From: Perkinsus olseni | Lineage: Eukaryota > Perkinsozoa > Perkinsida | Assembly: GCA_013115125.1 (NCBI GenBank) | Contig: JABANN010000013.1 | Location: 83,294-147,293 of the forward strand | Direction of reading: 5' to 3' | Length of the DNA stretch: 64,000 nt | Part shown: one piece after another, positions 45,488 through 56,587 of the stretch | Layout of the letters: each line of letters opens with the position of its first letter | Numbering within the stretch: the first letter of the stretch is position 1 | Notes under the pieces: generated by a model | Database searches by the model: none | What the model was told of the DNA's origin: nothing | What the model saw: the letters and a program-made list of their open reading frames with translations, nothing else | Translations under genes and position numbers: made by a program

Positions 45488-45849
45488 CTGCGTCTACTTC
45501 TATTAATAATCACGTTGGTTCGTGATGCTTCTCCATCCACTTGAGTGGTTGGGCCTCTGCGTCTACTTCGTTATGCCCTCAAGTCGGCAGTTACACTATC
45601 GACTTGGGTCTCCTGCCTGTTCCTCCATCTGGGTATATTCACGTGTTGGTTCGTGATGCTTCTCCATCCACTAGAGTGGTCGGACCTCTGCGTCTACTTT
45701 GATCAGCAATGCTGAGGCGGCAGCTGGACTACCCGACTCTGGCCTTCTGCCTGTTCGCTTCATTCTGACCGAATGATTCGGTATCATAACTCACCGGCTC
45801 ATGCTACTTTCCCAGTTACCGACGTGGCTGGGACCTCTGCGTCTACTTC
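45488..45849. repeat. Degenerate hairpin-bearing direct repeats
   Basis: Two 56-nt segments starting at 45514 and 45645 (131-bp spacing) differ at about four positions. Each has GTTGGTTCGTGATGCTTCTC, then a small palindrome (CCACTTGAGTGG / CCACTAGAGTGG), then CTCTGCGTCTACTT. A third, weaker copy ends at 45849. The short core also occurs at 45488 and 44170. Confidence 0.7.
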
Positions 45850-46774
45850 ATTGGTCTTTTAGCCACTCTGGTGGCTGGAACCTCCTCGCCTGCTCCGTCG
45901 AAAATCTCCGCTAACGACCCTCCTTGTCGTCACATACATCTGGATCGGCAGTGTGCTAACTTGAGGTCTTCCTACCGAGAATCTTGTGGCTAGAATCTCT
46001 GTGTCTGCCTCACTCCTTGAGCTGCGAGTCCGTTCATGCATCTCGTATCATTGGATGCTCATTCGTGCTGCCCTTGGCTGGAACGATTGCTGCCAAGCAG
46101 CGGTCTGGGATGCCTCGTCTACTTCGTTGTGGAGCAGAAATCTGCAACCTGTACTCTCACCGTCCGTCTGTCGCTCGGTCTAGTGGCTGCGTCCTGCACT
46201 CGTCATATATAAGTGTATCAATGGTGAATAATCATTGTCAGTTACGTGGTAGTGAGATGTTGGTTCTGTTATGTAACATTGTGGCCTGTGCGACGTGATG
46301 AGTCGCTTCAGGAGCCCTACGCGGATACTGTATTACTCATCTCTCTCTTTGTTATATATCTCACATACCACCAGCATCGTAGTGGTACCAATGGAGTTCG
46401 CTTGTCGCGTTGAGTTTGCAGCGGTCATCGGAGCGTCTCTAGAGTGCGACCGCCCACAGTAGTTGTGCTCGATCTTAAGACACACATCTGCCGTGCAGCA
46501 TGGAAGAGCCGCTGGCAGGGGTCTCCCGTAAGACAGCTTGCCTGCAAACGCTAGGCTTGCACATTCGCCTGGATTTCGGCTGGAATACACGGGACGCGAC
46601 CAAATGTGCACCGAGCGATTCTCAACCTCCGTTGTGCTTTCTCTCGATGTCCTCGGTGAGTAGCCCGGCGGTAGTCCTGGCAACGTTAAAGGCACGCTAC
46701 ATTAGTCTCCGTCCTACGCTTCACTGTTGAGCCAACACCTTGTAGTAGATGCCTCACCGCCGCTCGAGTCAAAC

Positions 46775-49005
46775 ATGCCTGATAGCTCCGAAGATCCTCT
46801 GCTCGTGGATGAGCATCATCATCATAGCCGCGGCAGACAGCGCCTCTGGCTTAGTCTCAAGTATCACCCTCGGCGGGTAGCCGAGGTCACCTTATTGTTG
46901 GGCATGGTTTTCGTCGAATGGATGGGTATCACTATCATAGCCCCGCTCACTCCATGGTACCCAACCTCCCAAGCATCACCACCGATGTGCCGCACCACAG
47001 GTTCAGGAAGAAGCTGAGCTCAGAAATGGATGAAGGCGCGGCTGCCTCTATTATGGTGGCCTCTTATGCTGTGGGTACCACCGTGGGCTCTCTCATTTCG
47101 GGCCCGATCTCTGACAGGTACGTCTAGGAATGTCTACAGCTGCTCAAATCTCTGTTGATGGTGTAATTTCAGGATTGGCCGTCGCCCCGTCTTCCTTGCT
47201 GGACTAACACTGTTTGCTGCGTCTTATTTCCTAGCCGCCATCAGTTGGAACCTGATGAGCTTCGCCTGCTTCCGGGCGCTGGGTGGTCTGGCATCAGGTC
47301 ATCAGCGTTGGCCATGAACTTTACCTTCTATGCGGATACTCTCAGGCAATCGTCCAGTTTTCATAGCCTTTTTAGCGGACATATCCGACCCCCGTGACTC
47401 AGCATTCTACGGCGTTCTTCTCGCCACAACAGTCAACGCTGCCATCAGTATAGGTCCAGTGATAGGTAGGCCCCACTGCCCTCTTTATCGACGTGTGTTC
47501 ACCTCCTCTCTGCTTCAGGTGGCGCTCTGGCTCTGGTGGAACTTGAATTCCCCCTCTATCTTTTTGGCGGCATCTCCTGCGTTCTGCTCGCTCTGCTTTT
47601 CTTCGTCCTACGAGAATCCCATCGTGATCGGTTGACCACTGCCACGACTGATGCTGGGGGGCATGTCACAGATATAGCGTGTAGGGGGACGTGTGTGGAA
47701 TACAGCAGTGAAGCCTTGTGCGGGCTCCAAGTATCAGCCTTCGTCTTTCAGATGACGACCGAGAATCCTATCCGAACAGATGGTTGTTCCCAACAATTGC
47801 TATGCTGGCTCTCACAGCTTTCTGCGCACGGTGATTCCTTGAGGGGGCGGAGGGCGTCTAGTCGGTCGGATATCCTCCTCATCACACTGAGAATCTTAGG
47901 GCACGGATCCAAATCGCGTGGTGTTTCAAGTGCTTGGTACTGTAACTTAGTACTTACTTGGGGACGTAGTTCCCGAGCTAAGACTGAGTGTACTTGGTAC
48001 GCAGCCCTCGCCATGATAGGGAAGCTCTGGGTACTCACTGAAATTCCCGGACCGCTTGACCTCGCGTCGTAGCCTCGCAAATCGCAGTGGAGAGCTGGAT
48101 ATGTTGTTCGGTCAGCTACATGATTACGGGCTGGTCTACCGTATTTGGCCTTCTCGGTGCGGAAAGATACGGCCTGAACTCAGCACAGAATGGACTGTCC
48201 TTGGGTCTACAGGCGTGTGTCCTGATTCTGCTCTCGATCGGCTACATCCCCATCACGAGTAAGAGCCCCACTACATCACACGCTAGCCGCATTGTGGCAC
48301 TTCAGGGGCAGTTCTGAGCCCGGCATTGACTGCGGCGGTAGGTCTGGCCGTGAGCTCGCTACTCGTCGTCGTACCCTTCCTGCATAACGTCTACTGGACA
48401 ACGGCAATCGGGGCAGCCCCTGGGATTGGATGTGAGTTGTTGTCGCCCGGGAACACGCGCTATCGAGCTGTTGCGGGTTCGCAACCTGCACTGCGATTGT
48501 CAGCAGAATCCTCAAGTAGAGGTTTCCAGTCGATGACTTTCTACCACGCTTAGTGTAAGACGTCCTCTCCTGCATCAGGTTGCCTCTTCTTCTCGGGTAT
48601 GGTTTACTTCATCACCATCCTCTCTCCGGGCAGTAGAAGGGGCTTTTTCAGTTCCTTCGTGTACACTTCTTCTAATATTGGTAAGGCTTCATGGAGGCAG
48701 CCAGGGCCCCGCGTCAGCTTTTCGGTATTGTTCGTAATTTTCGGACCTACGGTAGCGCCTTTTCAGGAGCTGTCTGTGGGCCTATCTTCAGTGGCACCTT
48801 GTACGATGCTGATCCATCTCGTAGGGCTTACCCGTTTTACGGCTTTCTGGTTTCATCAATCTTAGCCACACTTGGATGTGAGTGGTCAGCTACTGTATGA
48901 TTGCCGGTATCCCTTTGAATGGGGATTGCCATTGCAGGTGTCATTGTGGAGCGTGGGGTCAAGCATACAGCGCAGTGGAAGTCGTCGAGAAGGCTTTGCC
49001 CTTGA
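46775..49005 (+). CDS. Major facilitator superfamily (MFS) transporter
   Basis: Membrane transporter; substrate unknown. ATG 46775 (MPDSSEDPLLVDEHHHHSR). TM1: VTLLLGMVFVEWMGITIIAP. Then SYAVGTTVGSLISGPISDR spliced to IGRRPVFLAGLTLFAASYFL, the family's GxLaDrxGRrp loop between TM2 and TM3. FIAFLADISDPRDSAFYGVL, GPVIGGALALVELEFPLYLF and SCVLLALLFFVLRESH complete the first half. The second half includes TGWSTVFGLLGAERYGL, LTAAVGLAVSSLLVVVPFLH, GMVYFITILSPGSRRGFFSS and YPFYGFLVSSILATLG. The last exon reads MGIAIAGVIVERGVKHTAQW and stops at 49005. At least eight introns. Its architecture resembles tetracycline/MFSD-type 12-TM carriers. Confidence 0.8.
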
Positions 49006-49306
49006 GTTCAGTGACCTGATCAGTGCGGTGCAGAGTCTGCACTGCAGACAAACGATTTTCTGTCATGCCTTTTCTTTGAATTCTCACCGTTCGCTGATCT
49101 CCGCTGGTGTCTTGTTGGCTACATTGTTCGCTCCTCCGCCCGTCAACTCGCCTGCCCCGGCCATGCTGATGGTCATGTTTAACTTCGAGAGGTTTGCAGG
49201 TGTTGTACCGAGAAAAGTGCGCTGTTCATGCTTGGCATGTTGGCTTGGAATTTGATTCATGTATTCAATGTAACTTTCAGCTTTTATTCTTTTTTGAGTT
49301 TTCACC

Positions 49307-49948
49307 ATGTCCTGTGGTCTGTACATTCCGGGATTGTGTAGCAACTGTGCGGGGCGGAAGGCTATGATGCTGCAGGATCTCTGCATACGACATGGCCTCC
49401 CATGCAAGCTGTACAACTATCCACACTGGGACTGCCCGGCGAAGTTGGATTATTCTAGTGTATACAATGCAGCAAGAGATTCACTGTTAGACGTGGCAAC
49501 TGCGAAGAGCCCCGCAGTGGTGCTGGCCGCGTCCATGGGATGCCATTTCGGCCTGCGCTTGGCGCTCGACTTCCCAGATCTTATCAAAGCAATAGTCTCA
49601 GTGGGCGGCAGCTACAATCCTGGCGCATGCTGGCGCGGAGAGGACTCGAGCGAGTGGGTGTATGTGGCCTCTCGGTATGCCGAGGATGATGGAGCCTATA
49701 AAGTGCCGAAGGCGTTCCTCCGTGATATGCAGGCGAACTACATGAGTAACTTCGAGGATATTCGCGTGCCCGTTGAGGTTGTTCACGGGACGAAGGATGA
49801 GAGCGTCCCAGTGGAGACCGGCGAGAAACTTGCACAGCTCCTGCCCAGGGGTAGTTTGCACTTAATTGAAGGTGGTGATCACCGGCTCAGTACAGAAGAA
49901 GACTTGAGGTTTACCGGGAATTTGTTGAAGAAGTACCTTGTTGCTTGA
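49307..49948 (+). CDS. Alpha/beta hydrolase, ABHD10-like
   Basis: Single-exon serine hydrolase of 213 residues; ATG 49307. The nucleophile elbow is AASMGCHFGL (Ser in S-M-G-C; the residue two before it is Ala rather than the usual Gly). The acid is likely the Asp in VHGTKDESVP, and the histidine lies in EGGDHRLSTEEDL. The GDHRLS ending and ~210-residue length recall the ABHD10 / bacterial short hydrolase group (acyl-protein thioesterase or carboxylesterase). No signal peptide. The substrate is not predictable. Confidence 0.8.
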   Translation: MSCGLYIPGLCSNCAGRKAMMLQDLCIRHGLPCKLYNYPHWDCPAKLDYSSVYNAARDSLLDVATAKSPAVVLAASMGCHFGLRLALDFPDLIKAIVSVGGSYNPGACWRGEDSSEWVYVASRYAEDDGAYKVPKAFLRDMQANYMSNFEDIRVPVEVVHGTKDESVPVETGEKLAQLLPRGSLHLIEGGDHRLSTEEDLRFTGNLLKKYLVA

Positions 49949-50459
49949 GGGCCCCGTGAAGATGGTGGCAGCTGTTTCGAATTTCACCGATCGCGTGTCG
50001 CTAGGAAAGTGTTGAGCTACTCCACGGTTAGAGCAGCATGCCTGAGTTGTTGTGGCGTGGATGTTCGTTCTGCTCTGCTCCACAACTCAGCCCCTTCTTT
50101 TCCTCTATGCTGCTTCTTTCAATGGCTCTGCATCTTCTATCAAGCTGCCTCTTGGGCTACTGCCACGCAGTGGCGTCCGTCGGCGTGTGAGTCACGCGGC
50201 GTGACCTACGCTCGGCCACGTTTCGCTCGCCTCGTTCGCAGCACGTATGCTCTCTGCCGTTCCTCGGCCCATGAGCGGGGTGGCTAGTGGCTGCTGCCGA
50301 GACAGAAGCCGGGCACTCACCAACAACAAGCTACCCCGTTTGGCTTACCAAGGTGAGGGGACATCGCATTAGGCGACCTTCGATCGCTCTGATACTACTC
50401 GGCAGCGTCGGAGCAACATCGTCGAACCACAAGGAGAAGCTCTCGTAATCTCAGATTCT

Positions 50460-51002
50460 GGAGGCTGGGAGCAGCGGCGTCCGACCGAAAGAGAAGAAGA
50501 GGTATCCGTTCTTAACACGTCCTTTGGTCGCGGCCATAATATTTGGCCCGAAGGAGCCCTTCCTTACACCCCTAAAAGCAGTAGCGTCTGGCCGCAAGAA
50601 GAATAAGTGCCCGCTCTTAACAAGCCCTTTGGTCGGCAGCAGTAGTGTCCGGCCCGTATAAGCCCTTGAAGAAGAATAAGTGTCCGCTCTTAACAAGCCC
50701 TTTGGTCGGCAGCAATAGTGTTCGGCCCGTATAAGCCCTTGAAGAAGAAGTGTCCGCTCTTAACAAGCCCTTTGGTCGGCAGCAATAGTGTTCGGCCCGT
50801 ATAAGCCCTTGAAGAAGAAAAAGAAGTGTCCGTTTTTAACAAGACCTTTGGTCGGAAACTATTAATGTTCAGCCCGTATAAGCCCTTGAAGAAGAAGAAG
50901 AAGTCTCCGTTTCCAACAAGCCCTGACAGGATTGCTGCCGACCACAGGGCTGCCCTGTGGTCGGCAGCAATCCTGTTCGACCCTTCTAAGGCCTTGTAGA
51001 AG

Positions 51003-51033
<31 letters not shown>

Positions 51034-51190
51034 GTCCCGTTCTCAACAAGTCCTTTGGCCAGTAGAAGCAGCAGCTTCTGACCGTAAGAAGAAGAAGAAG
51101 TGTCCCGTTCTCAACAAGTCCTTCGGCCAGTAGAATCAGCAGCGTCTGACCGTAAGAAGAAGAAGTGTCCGTACTTGACGAGTCCTTCGA
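50460..51190. repeat. GAA-bearing minisatellite, ~70-77 bp period
   Basis: About nine units built as 'ttcggcccgtataagcccttg', a variable (GAA)n run of 2-11 triplets, 'gtgtccgctcttaac' and 'aagccctttggtcggcagca'. Repeated cores start near 50621, 50694, 50764, 50840 and 50917; the period changes with GAA number. The largest run is at about 50998-51030. The minus strand is open over several units (repeating SSSRAYTGRTLLLPTKGLVK), but this follows from the repeat and is not taken as a gene. Confidence 0.85.
50928..50974. repeat. Perfect 23-bp palindrome with 1-nt spacer
   Basis: The left arm 50928-50950 (aggattgctgccgaccacag + ggc), the single T at 50951, and the exact reverse complement 50952-50974. 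It interrupts the minisatellite exactly where a unit's 'ggtcggcagcaat' core would be; the right arm is that core in direct orientation, so an inverted copy was added. Confidence 0.9.
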
Positions 51191-51423
51191 TGATCAGAGC
51201 TTCATCGGCAAGTGCGACCTTAGAGAGTTATCTGTGAGGATGTATTGAATATCCGGACCCCTTCAGCTGTATATTTTTCAATCTTACGACAATCCCTTGT
51301 TGCGTTGTAGTTGTCCCCGCTAGCCCAGTGTTCTCGCTCCGAGCAGCACGTCGGTGCATGGTTGTCACTGAGCAGCAGAGACCACCATGTCAGAGGCAGG
51401 CGTTCCACTGAAACCTTTTTATC

Positions 51424-52141
51424 ATGCGACTAAGCCTCTTCGCTGTTACACTCTCCGCACTCAACTCTGTCTTGCAGCGTAGCGATACTCTAGTGCGGGC
51501 GCTCCCAGGTGCAGGTAAGTCGGCACTCCGCGAGCAAAGCTCCCCGGCTCGTGAATTCCGCTTCTTGTGGATGGAAACAGCGCTGGCGTCCAATAAATAT
51601 GTTGTTCTCAGACGATGCTGCGCAGAAGTTCCTTTCCGTTGCGAGAGATAACGAAGCGAGAGTTCTGGAGAACGAAAGATACACCGTTGAATCGGCGGCA
51701 GAAGCTGTAGAAGACATATGGGTAGTGGCGTCTGGTGCCCTTAGACCACTGACTTACCGTTCGTGACCAGGGTGATGTCCGACTGCTCGCAAGTGACGAC
51801 AGCCAGGGAACTTTTGGAAAATGGTCAAACCCCGTGATCATCATATGTGAGTAGTGATCGTGAATACCCCCGAGAGCGATTCCCTCTTTCAGCGAGCGTT
51901 GTGGTAGCCGTTGTCCTGTTCTTCCTTGTCTGCTGCTGCGGATGCGGTACGTCCTGCTCTCTGGGCCCGTTCAAGAGTCGTTTAATAAGTGTTGTTGACG
52001 AGTGCGCGTTCCTCACAGAGTACAAAAATAGCTGTCGGAGTCGTACACTGACGTTCAGGTTACATCAGCGGCATCGGCGGCTTGGTCATCTTGCTGGCCC
52101 TAGGTGGCTGGATACTGTACATTAAGCTTCACAAGAATTAG
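51424..52141 (+). CDS. Predicted secretory-pathway membrane protein
   Basis: Not recognised. ATG 51424: MRLSLFAVTLSALNSVLQRS, a signal-peptide-like start. Spliced exons then give SDDAAQKFLSVARDNEARVL + ENERYTVESAAEAVEDIWVV, DQGDVRLLASDDSQGTFGKW and a membrane helix (SASVVVAVVLFFLVCCCGCG). A second helix follows (GGLVILLALGGWILYIKLHK) and stops N-TAG at 52141. Splice borders are approximate. It reads as a small luminal domain with two C-terminal helices. Confidence 0.5.
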
Positions 52142-52509
52142 TAATCAAACTGACCAACTATGTCGTCGGAGACTTTTGTATTCAAGGGAGGCGCCTTATG
52201 CAAGCGACTCTAGTGGTCACGGTTGCTATGTCTAATGTTTTAGAAGCGGCCAATGCTCGCTGAGCCGCCTGTGACGTCTACACGTTGTTGTTTTTATCTC
52301 GGTATTAGGAGTATAATTGCCCACAGGAGTACGGGTTTCAAGCCCTCACTGGAATTGCGTTAGTTAGTTTCAACTCGAATTGTATCGGTCACGAGTTTAC
52401 GGGGTCCTTCCCCGGATAAGAATATAGGAGTGCACTTGTTTGTCCGAGTCAGCTGCCCGGCGCTTCACGGCAGTGATTACGAGTCCTGTGCTCAGCTTGT
52501 AGGTTGTAA
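52142..52509. other. Intergenic spacer
   Basis: No coding, repeat or RNA feature was recognised. Presumed 3' UTR of the membrane protein gene and promoter of the SET gene. Confidence 0.4.
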
Positions 52510-55110
52510 ATGCCTGTGGAGTCGGTTGTCTCCGCTGTTACGGAACAGGGGGCGGGGGAGTCTCATGGTAGCCAGGTGAAGGACCCGGAGTTGACTATGA
52601 GCCCTTGTAAGTGCGCTCGAAGAGAAGCGGGAAGGGTTTTACGGCGGGTCGGGGTCATTCAGGTGGGGAGTTTTTGTCACCGAAGCGGTTGAAGGCTTCC
52701 GAAGCGTTGTCTGAAGACTCAGAGTCGGTTGTAGAAGAGACGGACGTTGAGTACATCAACGGATACCTGGCCAAGATGCATCCAGGAGCAGGTACTAGGC
52801 TGCCCGTGAGTGTTCTCGGGAGGGACTCTCGAGGTAGCAGTTCAAGGGAGACCAGTAGCCGCATTTATCATTGAAGTCCGCCCTGAGAATCGCGGGATGG
52901 TGCGAGTTTATTATTCGCCCGGGGGTCATTTAGAAAACAGATTTGCGCGAAAACGGCGACTCTATCGATTCGGCCCTTGCGAGATTTTCCATTCAGGTCT
53001 TCAATGCCAGGTTATGGAGGGCAAGGGTCGGACGCTGACCAGGTGAGGAGGCGGCTGGGAGTACCATCGACGAACCGCATGCTATGCTCAGCAAGAAACA
53101 CCACGAAATCGGTGATGTCATTTTCGTTGAACCTCCGCTGCATATCGTGTGCGAGGAAGCTGGCGATCCCGACTTTGAGGAAATTAAGAAACTTTGCGAT
53201 GTTGAAGGCGACATGGTAGTTTGTGATCGGGGGAGTCGGGCAGCCAGTAGCGACTCTCAGGATTACGACCCTCTCTGGTACTGGTGTGCCTTGCGATCAT
53301 TGACGGACGCGGACTTGCCTAGCAATAGTAAGGTGGCTGCTCTTGTGGGCCTCGATGAGAAGAGAACTTCATAGCAGCATCATAGACAGCTTGTAGGTCG
53401 CAGAGCTCGCGAATTCCCGGCGATCGGTCGGAGCTTCGCAGTAGGAATGACAGTTTCCTCGGGGCGACCTGAGGCGTTTAATGGTTGGGGAATGACACTT
53501 TTCAGAGGAAGCTTTACATAGTGAGCCGTTCTGGTTCCCGGTGGTCGCCTGCCTGAGTGTCTACACGCGTATCGTAGCAATTCGCTATTCGAAAATTCTT
53601 GACTGAGCTGAGCATGACTCACCGGAGTATCAGCGGAAGTCATGCAGTCACAGACTCTGAAAAGTTTGACATCGTGCATTTATCCCCAGGTCGGATAACA
53701 ACCGTAGCAGCAGAGGTGCAGCGCCGACTGCTACTGCTGCACAGGCCTGAGGTACCGATCCCTGCTGTTGCTGGTATTAGAACGGGCGTCCCTCGATTCA
53801 GACCACCGAGATATCAGAGTCGGTCGATCGGGTAGCGAAGGCGTGCGGGCTCGAAGGCAAGGAGGAGTTATTGGAGGACCTCTTGCAAGTGTGGATTCAT
53901 AACTGCTTGTAATCAGAGAGACGCCCATAAGCTCCCTTCCCTTGAGCTGTCGTATCTGTTCTTTCTAGTGAATATCAGGAGACACCGACAGGCTACTCGA
54001 CCTACTTTGCACCAGCCTTTATGAGTCACAGCTGTCTGCCCAACGCTGGTGGGCCCTCCAAGCCTGCTGTCTGAGACCTATTGATGTTGGCACTCAGATT
54101 GGGTTAACGATCCGGAAGGCAACTTTGTTTTGAAGAGCCGCAGGGTCATTAATGAAGGTGAGACGCTACGTTGAGCATCACAGCTTGCCACCGTTGCGGG
54201 CACTTCGAGGATTGCCATGGAGTAATCTCGGAGAGTATCCGAGGTCGCAGCTGGGGAATGGCACAAACGATTGTCCCAGCAGCGCCCATTGATGGTGGCT
54301 TCTCTGCAGGCGACGAGATATGCGTGTCTTATCTCTCCGAGGAAGCTCTGCTGGACTGCACCAAGACTCGTGTGGACGACCTCGACAGTACCAAAGGCTT
54401 CGTCTGCACCTGCCCTAGGTAACCTACCTTGCTCCGCTAGCGCCATTGGAGTTACTCCGACAGGTGCGTCGCCAACGAGGATCCCTCGCGAGTTTTTGCT
54501 TGCCCTTCGTGCTCGTTGGGAGAGGTCACCTTCCCATCGCAGGCCCCCCTGATGTCAGAAGACATGGAGGCTATTGGTACTCTCGAACTCTCCCCGACAG
54601 AAAGCACACCTGTCTTTCTAGATTCGTTTGACGTTTTTCCGTCGTGCGCTACTTGTGGCCGTGAGCTGACTCGAGACGGCTTCAAGGCCTGCCTGAGGAT
54701 CGAGTCACGTATTGGGAATATCCTAGAGAGCTTAGAAGCGAAGTAAGTAGCGCCCAGTAAAGACGAGCTGACCGTGTCTCACAGGCCCATCAGCAGACAT
54801 AACGCTGGTGAATTCCTGTCTTCTATGGAGGTTAAGCAGCTTCGAAGGCTATCCCAGCTTGGCACCCATGATAAGCATGGCCTCTCTGCTAAGTTGTAAG
54901 CGTCCCTTTAGCCAACTTCCGCCGGAGGTCCTATCATCTTGTGCACTCCTGGGCGTTGGCTGGAGATCGTGGCGAGGCACTGTTTCGGTATATCTTTTCC
55001 TAGGTTACATATACTAGTCGACTATCACGTATTTACTAAGGAGTACAGCGAGGCGATCAAGTGCATCGACACCTACCTCGATTTTTGTGTAGGTTTCAGC
55101 GGGACTGTTA
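52510..55110 (+). CDS. SET-domain protein, SMYD-like
   Basis: Probable protein lysine methyltransferase. ATG 52510 (MPVESVVSAVTEQGAGESHG). Exons: GEFLSPKRLKASEAL; then RMLSKKHHEIGDVIFVEPPL, the SET N-part. KACGLEGKEELLEDLLQVWI lies in the middle. TYFAPAFMSHSCLPNAGG is the NHSCxPN catalytic core with N changed to S. NFVLKSRRVINEGE, GDEICVSYLSEEALL and GFVCTCPR follow: the SET C-part and post-SET cysteines. A cysteine pair PSCATCGREL comes next, then TPR-like text (YHVFTKEYSEAIKCIDTYLD). Split SET with post-SET and C-terminal TPR is the SMYD layout. The 3' end is not fixed; exons after 55110 may belong to it. Confidence 0.65.
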
Positions 55111-56150
55111 GGTGTTGACCTACCGAGTCAACCACTGGGGAACTCTTGGAGTCCCTATACAGCGTTTGCGCTCTTGTCATGACGCTAAAAGATCCGTTGT
55201 TGTCATCGACATATCACCGGTTGTCCGCGGTGTGTTTCCAGACCGGTGGCCTTAACGCGGGACTCCCTCAGTGGGGGCCACCGAGTGGTCAGCCGCCTCC
55301 GCTGAAACTAACACAATCTGCCTCCATCGCTCATTTCTGGTCGCTGGGTCGACTCATAATGGGTCATTGGATATTAGCTGCCTTCTCAGGAGCGGGTCTA
55401 CGATGGTCTCAATGGAGCACGGTCTTGGGCACTCGAGGAAAAGGGAGACATCCTGCTGGAGATGGCAACGTGAGGCGTTGCAACCGCAAGTTACAGGAAT
55501 GCTTCCTTCAGGTATGAAATTCTGATCGAGCGGAACTCGTCAAAATTCAGCAGCTTCTCAAGTCAGTCGATTCGGCGTATGTTCTTCTATGGCACCTTCG
55601 CGGGAGATGAGATCCGCAAGTTGGCCTCCAGCTTAATCCTCGAGGTGAGCAGTGGCGTATCCTATCTCCATAGATTTGCCCAGCGCAGTCGAGCGTTTTC
55701 AGAAGCTGTTTGTCGGCCTGTTGGCTTTTGTAGTGAAGGCTTGTCTTTTCCAGACTTACGAGAAGGCAGCGGATGAGCTCAAGCTTTTGTTCGGTGACTG
55801 GCATGAATATCATACTAAAGTCCACGAGAAAATTATCAAGGTTGGCCGACCTGTACAGGATATTTCTCGGAATGCCTGTGGAACTTTAGGCGCAGCGGAA
55901 GCTAGCTCTCTCGTGAAGCTTGGCTGGTGCAAAACGTTACTTCCTCCGGGGCATTGACGTGTTGTGTTTTCACGCCACCCAGGAGTGTGTCTTCGTCTAG
56001 CCTCTCGTCGCCCAAGTTCTACCATTCCTACTGACTGCGAAGGAGACTGTACCAGCGTTCAATCTGGGTCGGCGCACCGTCGACACGGCACTACTGTTTA
56101 CTCAGCGCGTCGAGTATTTCAGAGATCTGATGGTGGATCACATCCGTTCG
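55111..56150 (+). CDS. Unassigned plus-strand exons
   Basis: Protein-like helical exons, either the C-terminal TPR part of the SET gene or a separate gene: YSVCALVMTLKDPLLSSTYH; RRMFFYGTFAGDEIRKLASS; YEKAADELKLLFGDWHEYHT; and LLFTQRVEYFRDLMVDHIRS stopping at about 56149. Frames change between them at plausible short introns. No family was recognised. Confidence 0.35.
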
Positions 56151-56342
56151 TAAATCAGACTCCTCCAGCAGGCGGGGATTGTGCTGGGTTGAGAGAGGGC
56201 AGCCATCGCCCATCTCTGAGCTTGCGTAGTCGCAATTCCGTCGGTTATCACCGAGTTTGTCTTCCGCGCCCGGTGGCGGGTTTTTGGAATCGTCGGGAAG
56301 TGAACACAAGGCGGACTTGGGCAGGACACAGAACAACGACAG

Positions 56343-56587
56343 TCAGGTCGTCCATGGCGTCTCCACTTCAACTCTAACGCTCAATTGGGAGGTTTGGAAC
56401 AACCAGATGGCCACGCCGAAGGCAACAAGGCCGAGGAAGCACAGAAGAAGGCACATGCCTGAGGGCTGGGATAAATGGGCTCTTCGAGGACTGTCGACTT
56501 ACGTTCAAAAATCTTAGCACAAACACAGAGGGCTACCGCGACAACAGCCACGACAGCTGCGGCTAAAAGAAGGGGGTGATTCTTCAT
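56343..56587 (-). CDS. Two-helix membrane microprotein
   Basis: Not recognised. ATG 56587: MKNHPLLLAAAVVAVVAVAL + CVCAKIFE, a strong hydrophobic segment. A GTAAGT...CCTCAG intron of about 44 nt joins to MCLLLCFLGLVAFGVAIWLF, then QTSQLSVRVEVETPWTT and TGA at 56343. About 66 residues in all. The clean donor and acceptor, and two membrane helices on either side of the junction, support it. Opposite strand to its neighbours. Confidence 0.55.

Larger units (their letters stand above)
43565..46774. other. Gene-poor region with structured repeats
   Basis: A 3.2-kb stretch with no convincing gene. Contents: a 9-bp hairpin with a 4-nt loop (44127-44148, GCCTCTCAG/CTGAGAGGC); a CAG/CAGCGG low-complexity run (~44430-44525); five close copies of CTGCGTCTACTT(C/T) at 44170, 45488, 45557, 45688 and 45837; and weaker relatives near 46005 and 46110. 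Short frames at 44544 and 45984 have no support. The 3' part holds the MFS gene promoter. Confidence 0.5.
49949..51423. other. Intergenic region containing a GAA-rich minisatellite
   Basis: No gene is recognised in 49949-50450. 50460-51190 is the minisatellite described separately. 51191-51423 is the upstream region of the next small gene. Confidence 0.5.

Noticed and set aside
50690-51049. Minus-strand repetitive protein with poly-Phe
   Set aside because: Produced by the GAA minisatellite in reverse; no start, domain or conservation beyond the repeat.
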